NCBI GenBank assembly: GCA_020072965.1
Contig: JAIQFY010000002.1
Location: 62,001-126,000, forward strand
From: Terriglobia bacterium
GTDB lineage: Bacteria; Acidobacteriota; Terriglobia; JAIQFV01
Reading direction: 5' to 3'
DNA length: 64,000 bases
The translations under genes and the position numbers were made by a program. Under the pieces are notes generated by a model, which was not told where the DNA came from, made no database searches, and saw only the letters and a list, made by a program, of their open reading frames with translations. Shown one piece after another: positions 51,856-60,896 of the stretch (positions are counted from its first letter, which is position 1; each line of letters begins with the position of its first letter).

Positions 51856-53919
51856 TCATCCCCTCTTCCTGATCAGGACCACGACCGACCGTGCTCCAAC
51901 AAGATAAGTCGCGGATTGAAGTGGAACTTCCTGGCCGGGTTCGCAAAAGTCTCCCGGGCTGTCCAATCCCGTGTCAATCACCCGTCTCCAATCCCCGGAA
52001 CGGCCTTCCTGGAGGGTGAAAGGGAGATCCTCCCCATAAGCATTGATCATGACATAGAGATCGTCGTCCTGCTGAGACGCGCCATGGAGGCAGAATGCCA
52101 AGCTGTGGGAGTCGTAGGACATGTCTACGGTTGGGCCCACCCCGTACCATTGGATGTCATCTCGCCAGAACCGGCTCCGACACAGCGAGGGATGGGCTTT
52201 GCGGAACGCGATCATGCGCTTAAAGAAACGAAAGATGTCCTGGTTCGATTGAAATCGATCCCAGTCCAGCCAGGTTGACGCATTATCCTGGTTGTAAGGA
52301 TTGTTATTGCCGCTCTGGGTTCGCAGGAACTCATCTCCCATCCGGAACATCGGCGTTCCATTTGAGAGAAAGAGTATGCAACTGAAGTTTTTTACCTGGC
52401 GCTTGCGCAGATTCACGACCTCAGGGGGGACTCCTTCATCCCCTTCCCAGCCGCAATTCCAACTGTAGTTGTCATTCGTCCCGTCGGTATTATTCTGTCC
52501 ATTCGCCCAGTTTCGCTTCTGGCTGTAAGAAACCAGGTCATAAAGCGTGAACCCATCATGGGAGGCGATGTAATTGACGCTCTGGTAGGCATGGTAGGCA
52601 TCCATCCGGTCATCCGGGAAGAGGTCGTCGCTGCCATACAGACGCTGCATTAGTGCAGTAACAGTTCCACCCTCCCCTTTCACGAATCGGCGCATGTCGT
52701 CGCGGAACCGACCGTTCCACTGAGACCATCTCACCGCAGGGAAGGAGCGGCCCAGTTGGTACGCCCCCGCCGCATCCCAGGGTTCGGCGATAAGCCGGGC
52801 TGCCGCCAGGGTGGGATCCGTAACGATCTCCCCGTAGATGGCTGGGTCATCGATGTTGATTGACCCGTCGTCGTTCCGGGAGAAAACTGAAGCCAGGTCG
52901 AACCGAAATCCATCGACGTGCATGTCCCTTGCCCAGTGTCGAAGGCTGTCGACGATCATTCTGCGTACATGCCGGTTGGCACAATGCAGGGAGTTTCCTG
53001 TGCCGGAGAAGTTGGCGTAAGGATCCGAAGGGGGGTTGGAGATGAAGTAGTAGGTGCTGTTATCGATTCCTTTGTAGCTGTAAACGGGGCCGTTCTGGTT
53101 GCCTTCGCCGGTGTGATTGTACACCACATCCATGAGGACCTCGATGCCCGCCTCATGCAGAGCCTGAACCATGGCACAAAATTCCTTGTTCGCATCACCA
53201 GGCTTTTTCGAACTGGCGTATTCATGGTGAGGGGCAAAGAAACCCAGGGGCATATAACCCCAGTACTCTGCGGCCTGGGGATCGTACTGGGAAATAGGCA
53301 TGAGCTCCAACACCGTGATTCCGAGATCTTTCAGATAAGGGATCTTTTCAATGATTCCGGCGAAAGTCCCCTGTTTGTCAGGCGCAACGCCGGAATTGGG
53401 ATTTTTCGTAAATCCCCTGACGTGAATTTCGTAGATGATGGCATCCGCTTCATGGCGGATGGGACGCCGGTCACGCCCCGCAAAGGGATCGACCCACTTT
53501 TCAATCACCCCCAAGGGCGCCTTGCCGTCATTGGGTCCGGAGTGAATAGCAGCTTGCTGATCAAAGGCGGGAGGAAAGAAGATCGATTTGGCGAATGGGT
53601 CCAGCAAGATCTTTTGCGGGTTGAAAGCATGCCATTCAAAACGGCCGTTTGGCGGCGGTCCTGCGATCCGGTATCCATAGTAGCGGGCACCCCGCATGGA
53701 CAGCTCGGGAATGCGACAGTGCCAGTTTCGCCAGGATTTGTTCTTCAGAAAATCCATGGGATAGGTGGCAACGGGGTTGATGAGATCCTCTTCTTTGTAC
53801 AACAGCAGTGTGACGCTCTCGGCGTATTTCGAATACAGCGAAAAGTTGTAGGCTTGCTCTTCGACGATCCAAGAGACGCCCTGAGGGAAAGGGGAACCCT
53901 CGATGGTTGCCCAAGTCAT
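51856..53919 (-). CDS. glgX: Glycogen debranching enzyme / isoamylase (GlgX/TreX type)
   Basis: 687 residues from the ATG at 53919, which has GAGGAAAATCAT upstream. An N-terminal CBM48 domain (GVSWIVEEQAYNFSLYSKYA) precedes a GH13 (subfamily 11) barrel: VLMDVVYNHTGEGN (region I), DGFRFDLASVF (nucleophile Asp, region II), LIAEPWDAAGAYQ (acid/base Glu, region III) and NYIASHDGFTLYDLV (region IV). It hydrolyses alpha-1,6 branches of glycogen. The HDGFTLxDLVSY motif with NDNYSWNCGWEG is characteristic of GlgX/TreX. No glg genes neighbour it apart from the phosphoketolase remnant. Confidence 0.94.
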   Translation of the reverse strand: MTWATIEGSPFPQGVSWIVEEQAYNFSLYSKYAESVTLLLYKEEDLINPVATYPMDFLKNKSWRNWHCRIPELSMRGARYYGYRIAGPPPNGRFEWHAFNPQKILLDPFAKSIFFPPAFDQQAAIHSGPNDGKAPLGVIEKWVDPFAGRDRRPIRHEADAIIYEIHVRGFTKNPNSGVAPDKQGTFAGIIEKIPYLKDLGITVLELMPISQYDPQAAEYWGYMPLGFFAPHHEYASSKKPGDANKEFCAMVQALHEAGIEVLMDVVYNHTGEGNQNGPVYSYKGIDNSTYYFISNPPSDPYANFSGTGNSLHCANRHVRRMIVDSLRHWARDMHVDGFRFDLASVFSRNDDGSINIDDPAIYGEIVTDPTLAAARLIAEPWDAAGAYQLGRSFPAVRWSQWNGRFRDDMRRFVKGEGGTVTALMQRLYGSDDLFPDDRMDAYHAYQSVNYIASHDGFTLYDLVSYSQKRNWANGQNNTDGTNDNYSWNCGWEGDEGVPPEVVNLRKRQVKNFSCILFLSNGTPMFRMGDEFLRTQSGNNNPYNQDNASTWLDWDRFQSNQDIFRFFKRMIAFRKAHPSLCRSRFWRDDIQWYGVGPTVDMSYDSHSLAFCLHGASQQDDDLYVMINAYGEDLPFTLQEGRSGDWRRVIDTGLDSPGDFCEPGQEVPLQSATYLVGARSVVVLIRKRG

Positions 53920-54168
53920 ATGATTTTCCTCGCGACAGAGGGGGATATTATGCACCGACTCGGGTTCAAAATAGAAGTGGAGAGAAGAACGGACGTCCTC
54001 CGATGTGAGGATCGAGTGAAATTACTTGTTCCGGGAACTGGATCCATTGACCTGCTGAATTCCGCTCCCCTCCCGGGAATTGCCGCGGCGTCCTGCCGTG
54101 GCATTGGGCAAACGGCATACGCCGGTTGAAGGCCGGGCCTCAACCCTGCCCTCTGATGGGTTGTAGTC

Positions 54169-55299
54169 CTATTCGAGGGTCTTGTGGAATCTTTTCGAAG
54201 CCAGCCATAGCGTGCACACCCCCATCACCCCCAGGGCCAGCATTTGAGTCCACAGGACACTTGTTCCGACCCCCTTGAGGAAGAGCCCCCGGACAATCAC
54301 CAGGATGTATCGCATGGGATTGAGGAAGGTGAGCCACTGGACGACTCTCGGCATGTTGGCGATCGGGAAAATAAATCCGGAAAGGAGCACGGCAGGCTGG
54401 AAAAACAGGAATGCGCTGAGCATGGCCTGTTGTTGGGTCTGACTAATGGTCGAGATCAACAGGCCGATTCCCAGGCACGGCATGAGGTACAGGGCTGTCG
54501 AGAAGAAGAGCAATCCCAGGCTCCCCCGAATTGGGACATCAAACCAAAAAACGCCCACCGCGGTGATCACCACCACATCAAAGAACGCAATTAAGGCAAA
54601 AGGGACGGTCTTGCCCAGAATGAACTCCGCGGGCCGGATAGGAGTGACCATGACCTGCTCCATGGTTCCAATCTCCTTCTCCCGGACGACAGCCATGCTG
54701 GTGAGCAGCAGCGTAATCAACATCACCATCAGGGAGATAACACCGGGGACATAAAAATTGCGGCTTTCAAGGTTTTCATTAAACCACGCGCGGGTGCTCA
54801 ACTCTACTGTGGAAGGAAAGGGTGCGGCGCCCCGGAGTCTTTTGAATTGCTCCCTCAGGGCGTTCTGGGAGAACTCACCGGCGATCCGGGCGCAGTAGTT
54901 GAGCACGATTCCGGCCGAGTTGGAATCACTTCCATCAAGAAGGACCTGAACCGCCGCCGATCGCCCTGCCCGCAGATCCTCCTCGAACCCTTTGTTCATG
55001 CGGATAACAGCGAGGACCTTCCCGCGGTCGATCAATTCGCTCGCGCGGGTATCACTATTCACATACTCGACGATGTCGAAGTATTGGGAATTCTCAAACC
55101 GCGCCACTAGCTCCCGGGAAGAGACCGTGTTGTCGAGATCATAGACTGCGGTGGCCACGTGATTGACGTTGGTCGTCACCGCATAGCCAAAGACCAGGAT
55201 CTGAATGACGGGGACAATAAAAATGATACGCTTCATCTTCGGGTCCCGGAAGACCTGGATGAATTCCTTGATGAGCATCTGTCGAATGCGCTCGAACAT
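54169..55299 (-). CDS. ABC-2 permease of the YbhR/YhhJ type (second permease)
   Basis: 376 residues from the ATG at 55299. It has one N-terminal membrane span (IIFIVPVIQILVFGYAVTTN), a ~150-residue periplasmic domain (VNHVATAVYDLDNTVSSREL, LLDGSDSNSAGIVL) and a five-helix ABC-2 core containing VREKEIGTMEQVMVTPIRPAEFILGK-like motif residues. This matches YbhR/YhhJ proteins, inner-membrane halves of tripartite MDR-like exporters. The start follows the paired permease gene by 2 bp. It is the last gene of the tetR operon. The longer frame starting at 55470 is rejected because it lies within the upstream permease gene. Confidence 0.9.
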   Translation of the reverse strand: MFERIRQMLIKEFIQVFRDPKMKRIIFIVPVIQILVFGYAVTTNVNHVATAVYDLDNTVSSRELVARFENSQYFDIVEYVNSDTRASELIDRGKVLAVIRMNKGFEEDLRAGRSAAVQVLLDGSDSNSAGIVLNYCARIAGEFSQNALREQFKRLRGAAPFPSTVELSTRAWFNENLESRNFYVPGVISLMVMLITLLLTSMAVVREKEIGTMEQVMVTPIRPAEFILGKTVPFALIAFFDVVVITAVGVFWFDVPIRGSLGLLFFSTALYLMPCLGIGLLISTISQTQQQAMLSAFLFFQPAVLLSGFIFPIANMPRVVQWLTFLNPMRYILVIVRGLFLKGVGTSVLWTQMLALGVMGVCTLWLASKRFHKTLE

Positions 55300-55301
55300 G
55301 A

Positions 55302-56435
55302 CTATTCCAGTTTCTTCCTGAATTTCAAATTCGCAATGGCCACCATCACGACCCCAAACAGGGTCAGCAGGGCTGCTTCCAGCGCCAACACCCTGAGGCC
55401 AATTCCTTTGAGGAAGATTCCCTTGAGCATCGTGATGAAATATCTTGCCGGAATCAGATAAGAAATCCATTGAAGCGGCCTGGGCATGTTGGAGATGGCG
55501 AACGCAAAACCGGACAACAAAAACGCCGGCAGAAAAGTGAGCACCATCGCCATCTGGCTGGCGACCAGCTGGCTTTTGGTGGTGATGCTCATCAGCATGC
55601 CCATCGACAGCGCGCCCGCCAGGAATATCGCTGCCATGATGAACAGCAGGGTCACACTGCCGCGCAGGGGCACCTTAAACACAAACCTCCCCATGAGGAC
55701 GGCCAGAAGCACATCGAACATGCCAATCGCGAAATAAGGCAGCAGCTTGCCCAGGATCAATTCCTGGCTCTTGACCGGGGTAGAGATGAGTTGTTCCATG
55801 GTTCCGCGTTCCCACTCGCGCGCCACCGTCAGCGAGGTCAGCATGGCGGCGATGATCATCATGATGACGGCGATGAGCCCCGGAATAATGTAGTTGCGCG
55901 ATTCCAAGTCGGCATTGAACCAGACACGCGGCTGCACTTCGAGGGGATTGCGGAGGGGGGCAATCCCGGCACGCCGGACTTTCTGGAGCGCCACTTCCTG
56001 CGAGAATGCCTGGGTGACACCCTCGGCGTACCCAATCGCCAGGGTGGCTGTGTTCGAGTCGCTCCCATCAACGATCAATTGAGCCGTGGCGGCCCGTCCC
56101 GATTCCACCCGTCCGGCGAAATCCGTGGGGATCACCAGTGCGGCCATCGCCCGGCGGGTATCGATGGCGCGTTCCAGCTCCGGGTAATCTCCCGCATAGC
56201 CGCGAAGCGAAAAATAGCGGGAGCCGCTGAATCGGCTGACAAATTCCCGGCTGACCTGGGATTGGCTTTGATCCCACACGACCAGCGGGACGTTGTCCAC
56301 ATCCAATGACAGGGCGTACCCGAAGAGGAACAACATCACCATCGGAAGCGCGATTGAAATCGCCAGGCTGCGTGCATCCCGGACGACATGAATAAACTCC
56401 TTCCGCGCTACCGCCCAAAGACGTCGGAAATTCAT
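55302..56435 (-). CDS. ABC-2 permease of the YbhS type (first permease)
   Basis: 377 residues from the ATG at 56435 (AAAGAGG 5 bp upstream). Paralogous to the following gene in layout: N-terminal span (SLAISIALPMVMLFLFGYAL), periplasmic domain (VPLVVWDQSQSQVSREFVS, IVDGSDSNTATLAIGYAE), and C-terminal core with REWERGTMEQLISTPVKSQE and a final helical pair. Together with the second permease it should form a heterodimer energised by the two ATPase gene products. YbhS/YbhR systems export Na+/Li+ or drugs in E. coli; substrate here is open. Confidence 0.9.
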   Translation of the reverse strand: MNFRRLWAVARKEFIHVVRDARSLAISIALPMVMLFLFGYALSLDVDNVPLVVWDQSQSQVSREFVSRFSGSRYFSLRGYAGDYPELERAIDTRRAMAALVIPTDFAGRVESGRAATAQLIVDGSDSNTATLAIGYAEGVTQAFSQEVALQKVRRAGIAPLRNPLEVQPRVWFNADLESRNYIIPGLIAVIMMIIAAMLTSLTVAREWERGTMEQLISTPVKSQELILGKLLPYFAIGMFDVLLAVLMGRFVFKVPLRGSVTLLFIMAAIFLAGALSMGMLMSITTKSQLVASQMAMVLTFLPAFLLSGFAFAISNMPRPLQWISYLIPARYFITMLKGIFLKGIGLRVLALEAALLTLFGVVMVAIANLKFRKKLE

Positions 56436-56585
56436 TGCTGCCTCTTTAGAATCCGGTATCTCAAGTCTCCGCGGCGTATCGCCACCCCGGGAGGGGAGGC
56501 TTCCAGGCAATGCGCCGTCTCATTTCCTTCCGCGTCTCACGCCCCGTCAACCGCGCGCGTCGATCATCAAGGGTCCATTCCCGGG

Positions 56586-57566
56586 TTACTTTCCCACGTC
56601 CTCAACCGGTTGTTCGGCGCGATCGCGCGATTCAATCAGCGACACAAACACATCCTCCAGCGATGGCGCCACCTTCCCGATCACTGCGGGTCCATAGCCT
56701 CGTTCCTCCAGCAATCGGCGCACCGAGGCCGCCGCCGCGTTTCCCTCCCTGGCCACGACGTGAAGCCCTTTGCCAAACAAGGCCGCCTCTTTGACTTCCT
56801 TCAGTTGCTCAATCTCCCTCATGGCGTCCTGGGGACGATCACATTGAACCTCCAGAACATCCTCTTGCATGTACCGGGTCTTGAGGATTGCGGGTGTTCC
56901 TATGGCGATCAATTCGCCACGATAAATCAAAGCCAGACGGTCACAGTATTCGGCCTCATCCATGTAATGCGTCGTCACGAAGACGGTGACATTCTGGCCG
57001 GCCAGATCATAAATCAGGTCCCAGAACAGGCGCCGGCTGATGGGATCCACACCCGAGGTGGGCTCATCCAAAAAAAGGATGGGGGGCTCATGAAGTATGG
57101 CGCATCCCAGGGCCAAGCGCTGTTTCCAACCACCTGAGAGGATGGAGGTGCGAGAATGGCGGTGCTCCTTGAGACCCGACATCTCAATCACCCATTCCTT
57201 CCGCTCCTTCTTCTTCCCCGCTGGAATCTGGTAGATTCCACTATAAAAATCAATGTTCTCTTCGACCGTTAGATCCTCGTAGAGGGAAAACCTCTGACTC
57301 ATGTAACCGATGTGATTTTTGATCTTTTCGGCCTCGGTCCGAACATCAAAACCCGCCACCGTGCCTTTGCCATCGGTCGGAGCCAGGATGCCGCAGAGCA
57401 TGCGGATGGTCGTGGACTTTCCAGCTCCGTTGGGACCAAGAAAACCGAAGATCTCGCCCCGGTTCACTTCAAAACTGATCCCGTGGACGGCATAGAAGCT
57501 GCCGAACCGCTTGACCAGTTTCTCCACAAGGACGGCCTTGTTGCTCCCGCTATTCTCGTCTTGCAT
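56586..57566 (-). CDS. ABC exporter ATPase (second, YbhF-like)
   Basis: About 326 residues from the ATG at 57566 (a GTG four codons earlier is possible). Walker A FLGPNGAGKSTTIRML, Q-loop YMSQRFSLYEDLTVEEN, signature ILSGGWKQRLALGCAIL (SGGWKQR rather than SGGQ), Walker B LFLDEPTSGVDPISRR, H-loop FVTTHYMDEAEYCDR. In E. coli YbhF two ATPase domains are fused in one chain; here they are two separate genes. The C-terminal extension resembles that of CcmA/NatA-type ATPases. It lies between the first ATPase and the permease genes in one operon. Confidence 0.92.
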   Translation of the reverse strand: MQDENSGSNKAVLVEKLVKRFGSFYAVHGISFEVNRGEIFGFLGPNGAGKSTTIRMLCGILAPTDGKGTVAGFDVRTEAEKIKNHIGYMSQRFSLYEDLTVEENIDFYSGIYQIPAGKKKERKEWVIEMSGLKEHRHSRTSILSGGWKQRLALGCAILHEPPILFLDEPTSGVDPISRRLFWDLIYDLAGQNVTVFVTTHYMDEAEYCDRLALIYRGELIAIGTPAILKTRYMQEDVLEVQCDRPQDAMREIEQLKEVKEAALFGKGLHVVAREGNAAAASVRRLLEERGYGPAVIGKVAPSLEDVFVSLIESRDRAEQPVEDVGK

Positions 57567-57724
57567 GGTCTTCGTCACGCCGGGTCGCCGAGCCCAATCG
57601 GCCTCTCTTTCGACTTATCGGTCTGGAGGTCACCTGTGAATCGTCCAAACTGTGGACCACGCCTGTTCTCGGCTCTTCCCTTCCTGTGTTTTTCATGCCT
57701 CTTCGTAGTTGAGAGAGTGAACGG

Positions 57725-58693
57725 TCATATACCCTGTTCCCCGAGCAGAGAAACAAATACATCCTCCAACGCCGGCTCAATGATACGCATTTCCTCCAGG
57801 GCGAGCCCAGCCGTCGCGAGAGATTCTTCCACCCGCTGCATCTCGCGCTCCGGATCAACGGCCACGAGATGAATGCGATCTCCAAAGAGTCCGACAGCCC
57901 CGGACGGCATCTGCTGGCGCAACAAGGCGGTCGCCTTGCGCGGCTCTGAAGTCCGGATCTCAAGGATGGATCCGCGGGCCAACTTCTTGATCTCCCCCGG
58001 GTTGCCGACGGCGAAAAGCTTCCCCTGGTGGATCAGTCCCACGCGATTGCAGCGCTCCGCTTCATCCAGGTATGCAGTCGATAAAAAGATGGTCACCCCC
58101 TCCCGAAGAAGCTGGTAAAGGATGCGCCAGAAGTCGCGACGCGAAACCGGATCCACCCCATTAGTTGGTTCGTCAAGAAAAAGAACCCGGGGGGTATGGA
58201 TTAGGGCGCAAGCCAGACCGAGCTTTTGTTTCATTCCTCCCGATAAATTGACGGCGAGCCGTTTCTTAAAAGGGAGAAGATGGCTGAAGGCGAGCAGCCG
58301 GTCCACCTTTTCCCCCCGCCCCTTCAATGGGACGCCATAGATATCTGCATAAAAGGCAATGTTTTCAGCAACGCTGAGGTCGGGATAGAGACCAAATCGC
58401 TGGGACATATATCCGATCTCTTCTTTGATCAATTCGGACTCTTCCACGACGTGGTGTCCCGCGACCCATGCCTCGCCGGAGGTCGGCTCCATGATCGCCG
58501 TGAGCAGCCGCATGGTGGTCGTCTTGCCCGCTCCATCCGGCCCGACCAAGCCAAATATCTCCCCTTCTGAGACAGACAGTGTGAGCCCGCTGAGAGCTTT
58601 CACGCTCCCAAACGACTTCGTCAGGGCCTCGGTCCTAATAGCTTCCACAAAAGCGTCTCCTGGAGATGCTGCATTCCTGGTCACGATGGGCAT
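57725..58693 (-). CDS. ABC exporter ATPase (first, YbhF-like)
   Basis: About 322 residues from the ATG at 58693 (GGGGAAA upstream). Walker A LVGPDGAGKTTTMRLL (with Asp in place of the usual Asn, as in YbhF's N-terminal half), Q-loop YMSQRFGLYPDLSVAEN, signature NLSGGMKQKLGLACALI, Walker B LFLDEPTNGVDPVSRR, H-loop FLSTAYLDEAERCN, where the switch His is replaced by Ala-Tyr as in related ATPases. The missing H-loop His suggests this is the degenerate, non-hydrolysing half and the next gene the active one (inference). It belongs to the same operon. Confidence 0.92.
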   Translation of the reverse strand: MPIVTRNAASPGDAFVEAIRTEALTKSFGSVKALSGLTLSVSEGEIFGLVGPDGAGKTTTMRLLTAIMEPTSGEAWVAGHHVVEESELIKEEIGYMSQRFGLYPDLSVAENIAFYADIYGVPLKGRGEKVDRLLAFSHLLPFKKRLAVNLSGGMKQKLGLACALIHTPRVLFLDEPTNGVDPVSRRDFWRILYQLLREGVTIFLSTAYLDEAERCNRVGLIHQGKLFAVGNPGEIKKLARGSILEIRTSEPRKATALLRQQMPSGAVGLFGDRIHLVAVDPEREMQRVEESLATAGLALEEMRIIEPALEDVFVSLLGEQGI

Positions 58694-58814
58694 TTTCCCC
58701 GACAACAAGTCGGCGAATGCTGGCAACTGACCCCGCCCCGCTCGGGTGGACGCCGGAGCCACCAAAGCTTGAAGGCGTACCACTCCCTTTCCAAAAGATC
58801 AATTCCTCTGCTTG

Positions 58815-59993
58815 TCATCGCGAGGGGTTGGACTCCCCACCTGGATTTTCCAAAAGAATGGCGGCATCGGCCGGCATGCCCGGCTTCAGTTCCATTCGGG
58901 GGTTCAATATGTCGACCTTGATGCGATAAACCAGCTTGACCCGCTCTTTTTCAGTTTGCACGTTCTTGGGAGTGAATTCGGCTTTGGACGCAATGAATGA
59001 GACATGTCCTGTGTACTGCTTGCCGGGATAGGTGTCGGTCGTCACCGTGGCCCGCTGCCCCACCTTGACGCGGCCGAGATCCGTTTCATTGATGTATGCC
59101 CGCACCCAAACCTTTTCGAGATCACCAATGGTGATGACCGGGGTCCCGGGTGCAACCATCTCTCCGGGTTCGACATTTTTTGAGAGAACGACCCCCGGCA
59201 GGGGTGCTGTCAGCAAGGCATATCCGAACTGGGTTTCAGCCATGGCGAGCGCTTCTCTGGCCTGCTCCAGACGGGCGCGGGCCTGATCGATCTCTTCCTG
59301 GCGCGGACCTTTTCGGACGAGGGCATATTTTTCTTTTGCCTGAACCAGGGCCTCACGGGCTTGCTCGATCTGTTCTTTGCGGGGGCCCTCCACCACCAGT
59401 TTCATTTGCTCTTCCGCCTCGTGTTGCCTTGCTTGCGCCATTTCAAGACCGGCTTTCGCGGCATCATACTGCTGGGCCGACACATTCACCTTTTCGAAGA
59501 GACGTGCATAGCGTTCATAATCCAGTCTGGCCCGCTCGGCGTCCGCCCGGGTGCGGGTCACGGCTGCCTGCGCTGCAGCAATCTCCTGGCTTCTTGAACC
59601 ATGGAGCAGTTCATCCAGGCGCGCCTGACTCTGTCGCATCATGGCCTCGGCCTGGACAATTTCTTCCGGCCTGGAGCCGGTCACCAGTTGATTAAGAAAT
59701 GCCTCTGCGGCCCGGGCCTCGGCCTTCCGCATGGCAACTTGCTCCGCCAGGTCGCGACTTTCCAGCCGGGCCACGATCGCCCCGGCTGCGACCATGTCCC
59801 CCTCATCCACGAGTCGCTCCTGCACCCGGCCCGGGATTTTGAAGCTAACCTCTACATCGGTCACTTCAATATTCCCGGAAACCTGAAGAGGCGGCGCCAG
59901 CCGGCTGGAATGAAAAACGAAATAGAGGATCGTTGCAACCGCCAGCAGCACCACCGCTCCGAGGGGGATGACCACTCTTCTTATATCCTTCAT
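58815..59993 (-). CDS. HlyD-family membrane fusion protein (YbhG-like)
   Basis: 392 residues: N-terminal signal anchor (VVIPLGAVVLLAVATILYFV), barrel/lipoyl half (VSGNIEVTDVEVSFKIPGRV, EGDMVAAGAIVARLES), a long alpha-helical coiled-coil hairpin from residue ~90 to ~270 rich in Gln/Glu/Ala/Lys, then the second lipoyl part (ALLTAPLPGVVLSKNVEPGE) and beta-barrel (VWVRAYINETDLGRVKVGQR). It links the inner-membrane ABC pair to an outer-membrane protein. Neither a TolC homologue nor a second periplasmic component is present here. Its start lies 9 bp after the tetR stop, next to a predicted operator. Confidence 0.93.
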   Translation of the reverse strand: MKDIRRVVIPLGAVVLLAVATILYFVFHSSRLAPPLQVSGNIEVTDVEVSFKIPGRVQERLVDEGDMVAAGAIVARLESRDLAEQVAMRKAEARAAEAFLNQLVTGSRPEEIVQAEAMMRQSQARLDELLHGSRSQEIAAAQAAVTRTRADAERARLDYERYARLFEKVNVSAQQYDAAKAGLEMAQARQHEAEEQMKLVVEGPRKEQIEQAREALVQAKEKYALVRKGPRQEEIDQARARLEQAREALAMAETQFGYALLTAPLPGVVLSKNVEPGEMVAPGTPVITIGDLEKVWVRAYINETDLGRVKVGQRATVTTDTYPGKQYTGHVSFIASKAEFTPKNVQTEKERVKLVYRIKVDILNPRMELKPGMPADAAILLENPGGESNPSR

Positions 59994-60002
59994 GGCGAAA
60001 CC

Positions 60003-60641
60003 TCAATGTGAATATCTATTCACTTTCCAGGGACTGGACGATGCTTCCACAGACCTTTTGAAAATCCGCCAAGCCTTTTCCGCATACCTGGTTACATCGA
60101 ACTCTCCGTCGCTCAAGAACCAGAAAATTCCCGAGGACTGAAAAATGGCCAGAAAGACCCTCGCGGCACTTGTGGGTTCGATGCCCGCATGAATTTCCCC
60201 GCGCTTCTTTCCTTCGAGAATCATATCACTCAATTTCTCGATGAAACTTTCCAGTATTTTATACACCTGGAAACGTTTCTGGGGATTCCGCCCGTAGAGA
60301 TTGTCGGAAAAGACGATTCGGGGCATGGCTACGACCTGATTCTCCCGGATCATTCGGACTTGCCGCACCAGGAGCCGGTGGAGGCGTTCAAGGCAGTGAG
60401 GCGATTCTCCTTCGACCTCCTCGAGGTGAGTGAGGACCTGCGCTTGAAAGAGATCGATGGCCGCATTCAGCATCTGATCTTTGTTCTCAAAATGCCGGTA
60501 GAGTGCGGAAGGGGCCAGCCCTACCCGGCGTGCGACCGCGGCCACGCTCAAGCCCTTTGCCCCCCGCGTGGCGATCAATCCGAGGACGGCCTGAGCAATT
60601 TGCTCCTGCCTGACCCCGGTGCTCAATTTCTCGACGGCCAT
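60003..60641 (-). CDS. TetR-family transcriptional regulator (CecR/YbiH-like)
   Basis: 212 residues from the ATG at 60641, which has GGAG at suitable spacing (an ATG at 60653 lies inside the operator and has no ribosome binding site). The N-terminal helix-turn-helix has QIAQAVLGLIATRGAKGLSV, AAVARRVGLAPSALYRHFEN and DQMLNAAIDLFQ. The ligand-binding C-terminal half is divergent as usual. Gene order regulator, HlyD, ATPases, permeases matches E. coli cecR-ybhGFSR, in which CecR controls the efflux operon. Two palindromes with a GTGAATA half-site flank the gene (see operators), so autorepression and repression of the exporter are likely. Confidence 0.9.
   Translation of the reverse strand: MAVEKLSTGVRQEQIAQAVLGLIATRGAKGLSVAAVARRVGLAPSALYRHFENKDQMLNAAIDLFQAQVLTHLEEVEGESPHCLERLHRLLVRQVRMIRENQVVAMPRIVFSDNLYGRNPQKRFQVYKILESFIEKLSDMILEGKKRGEIHAGIEPTSAARVFLAIFQSSGIFWFLSDGEFDVTRYAEKAWRIFKRSVEASSSPWKVNRYSH
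60008..60023. promoter_or_regulatory. Predicted TetR operator in front of the HlyD gene
   Basis: GTGAATA-TC-TATTCAC, a perfect 7-bp inverted repeat, 15-30 bp before the hlyD start and overlapping the tetR 3' end. It shares the GTGAATA/TATTCAC half-site with the palindrome in front of tetR. Binding would block an internal promoter of the exporter genes. Confidence 0.6.
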
Positions 60642-60650
60642 CGGGCACTC

Positions 60651-60674
60651 CATTGTGAATATTTGTTCACAATG
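60651..60674. promoter_or_regulatory. Predicted TetR operator in front of the tetR gene
   Basis: CATTGTGAA-TATTTG-TTCACAATG: perfect 9-bp arms with a 6-bp spacer. The core lies just upstream of the tetR start at 60641. The length and A/T-rich symmetric core are typical of TetR-family operators. Together with 60008-60023 the consensus half-site is (T)GTGAA(T/C)A. Confidence 0.7.
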
Positions 60675-60896
60675 TATTCATAAACCCTGCTTCTGTCAAG
60701 GGGGGAGATTCGGTGGGATTCCTGGCCGGCAAGCATCGGTCTGAGCGATAGAAAAGCTGAATCTTTTCGGAATCTTTACGAACAATCTTTGCCATAGAGC
60801 GAGAAATTCCCGAAACAATTTTGATTCAGGATGGCGACGTGGAAGGGCACAATGAGCACAGCTATTATCACCCCAATGCCACCGGAGAGATTAAGC

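Noticed and set aside
54169-55470. The full 433-codon frame as the second permease.
   Set aside because: The first 57 codons lie inside the upstream permease gene; the ATG at 55299 directly after that gene's stop is preferred.
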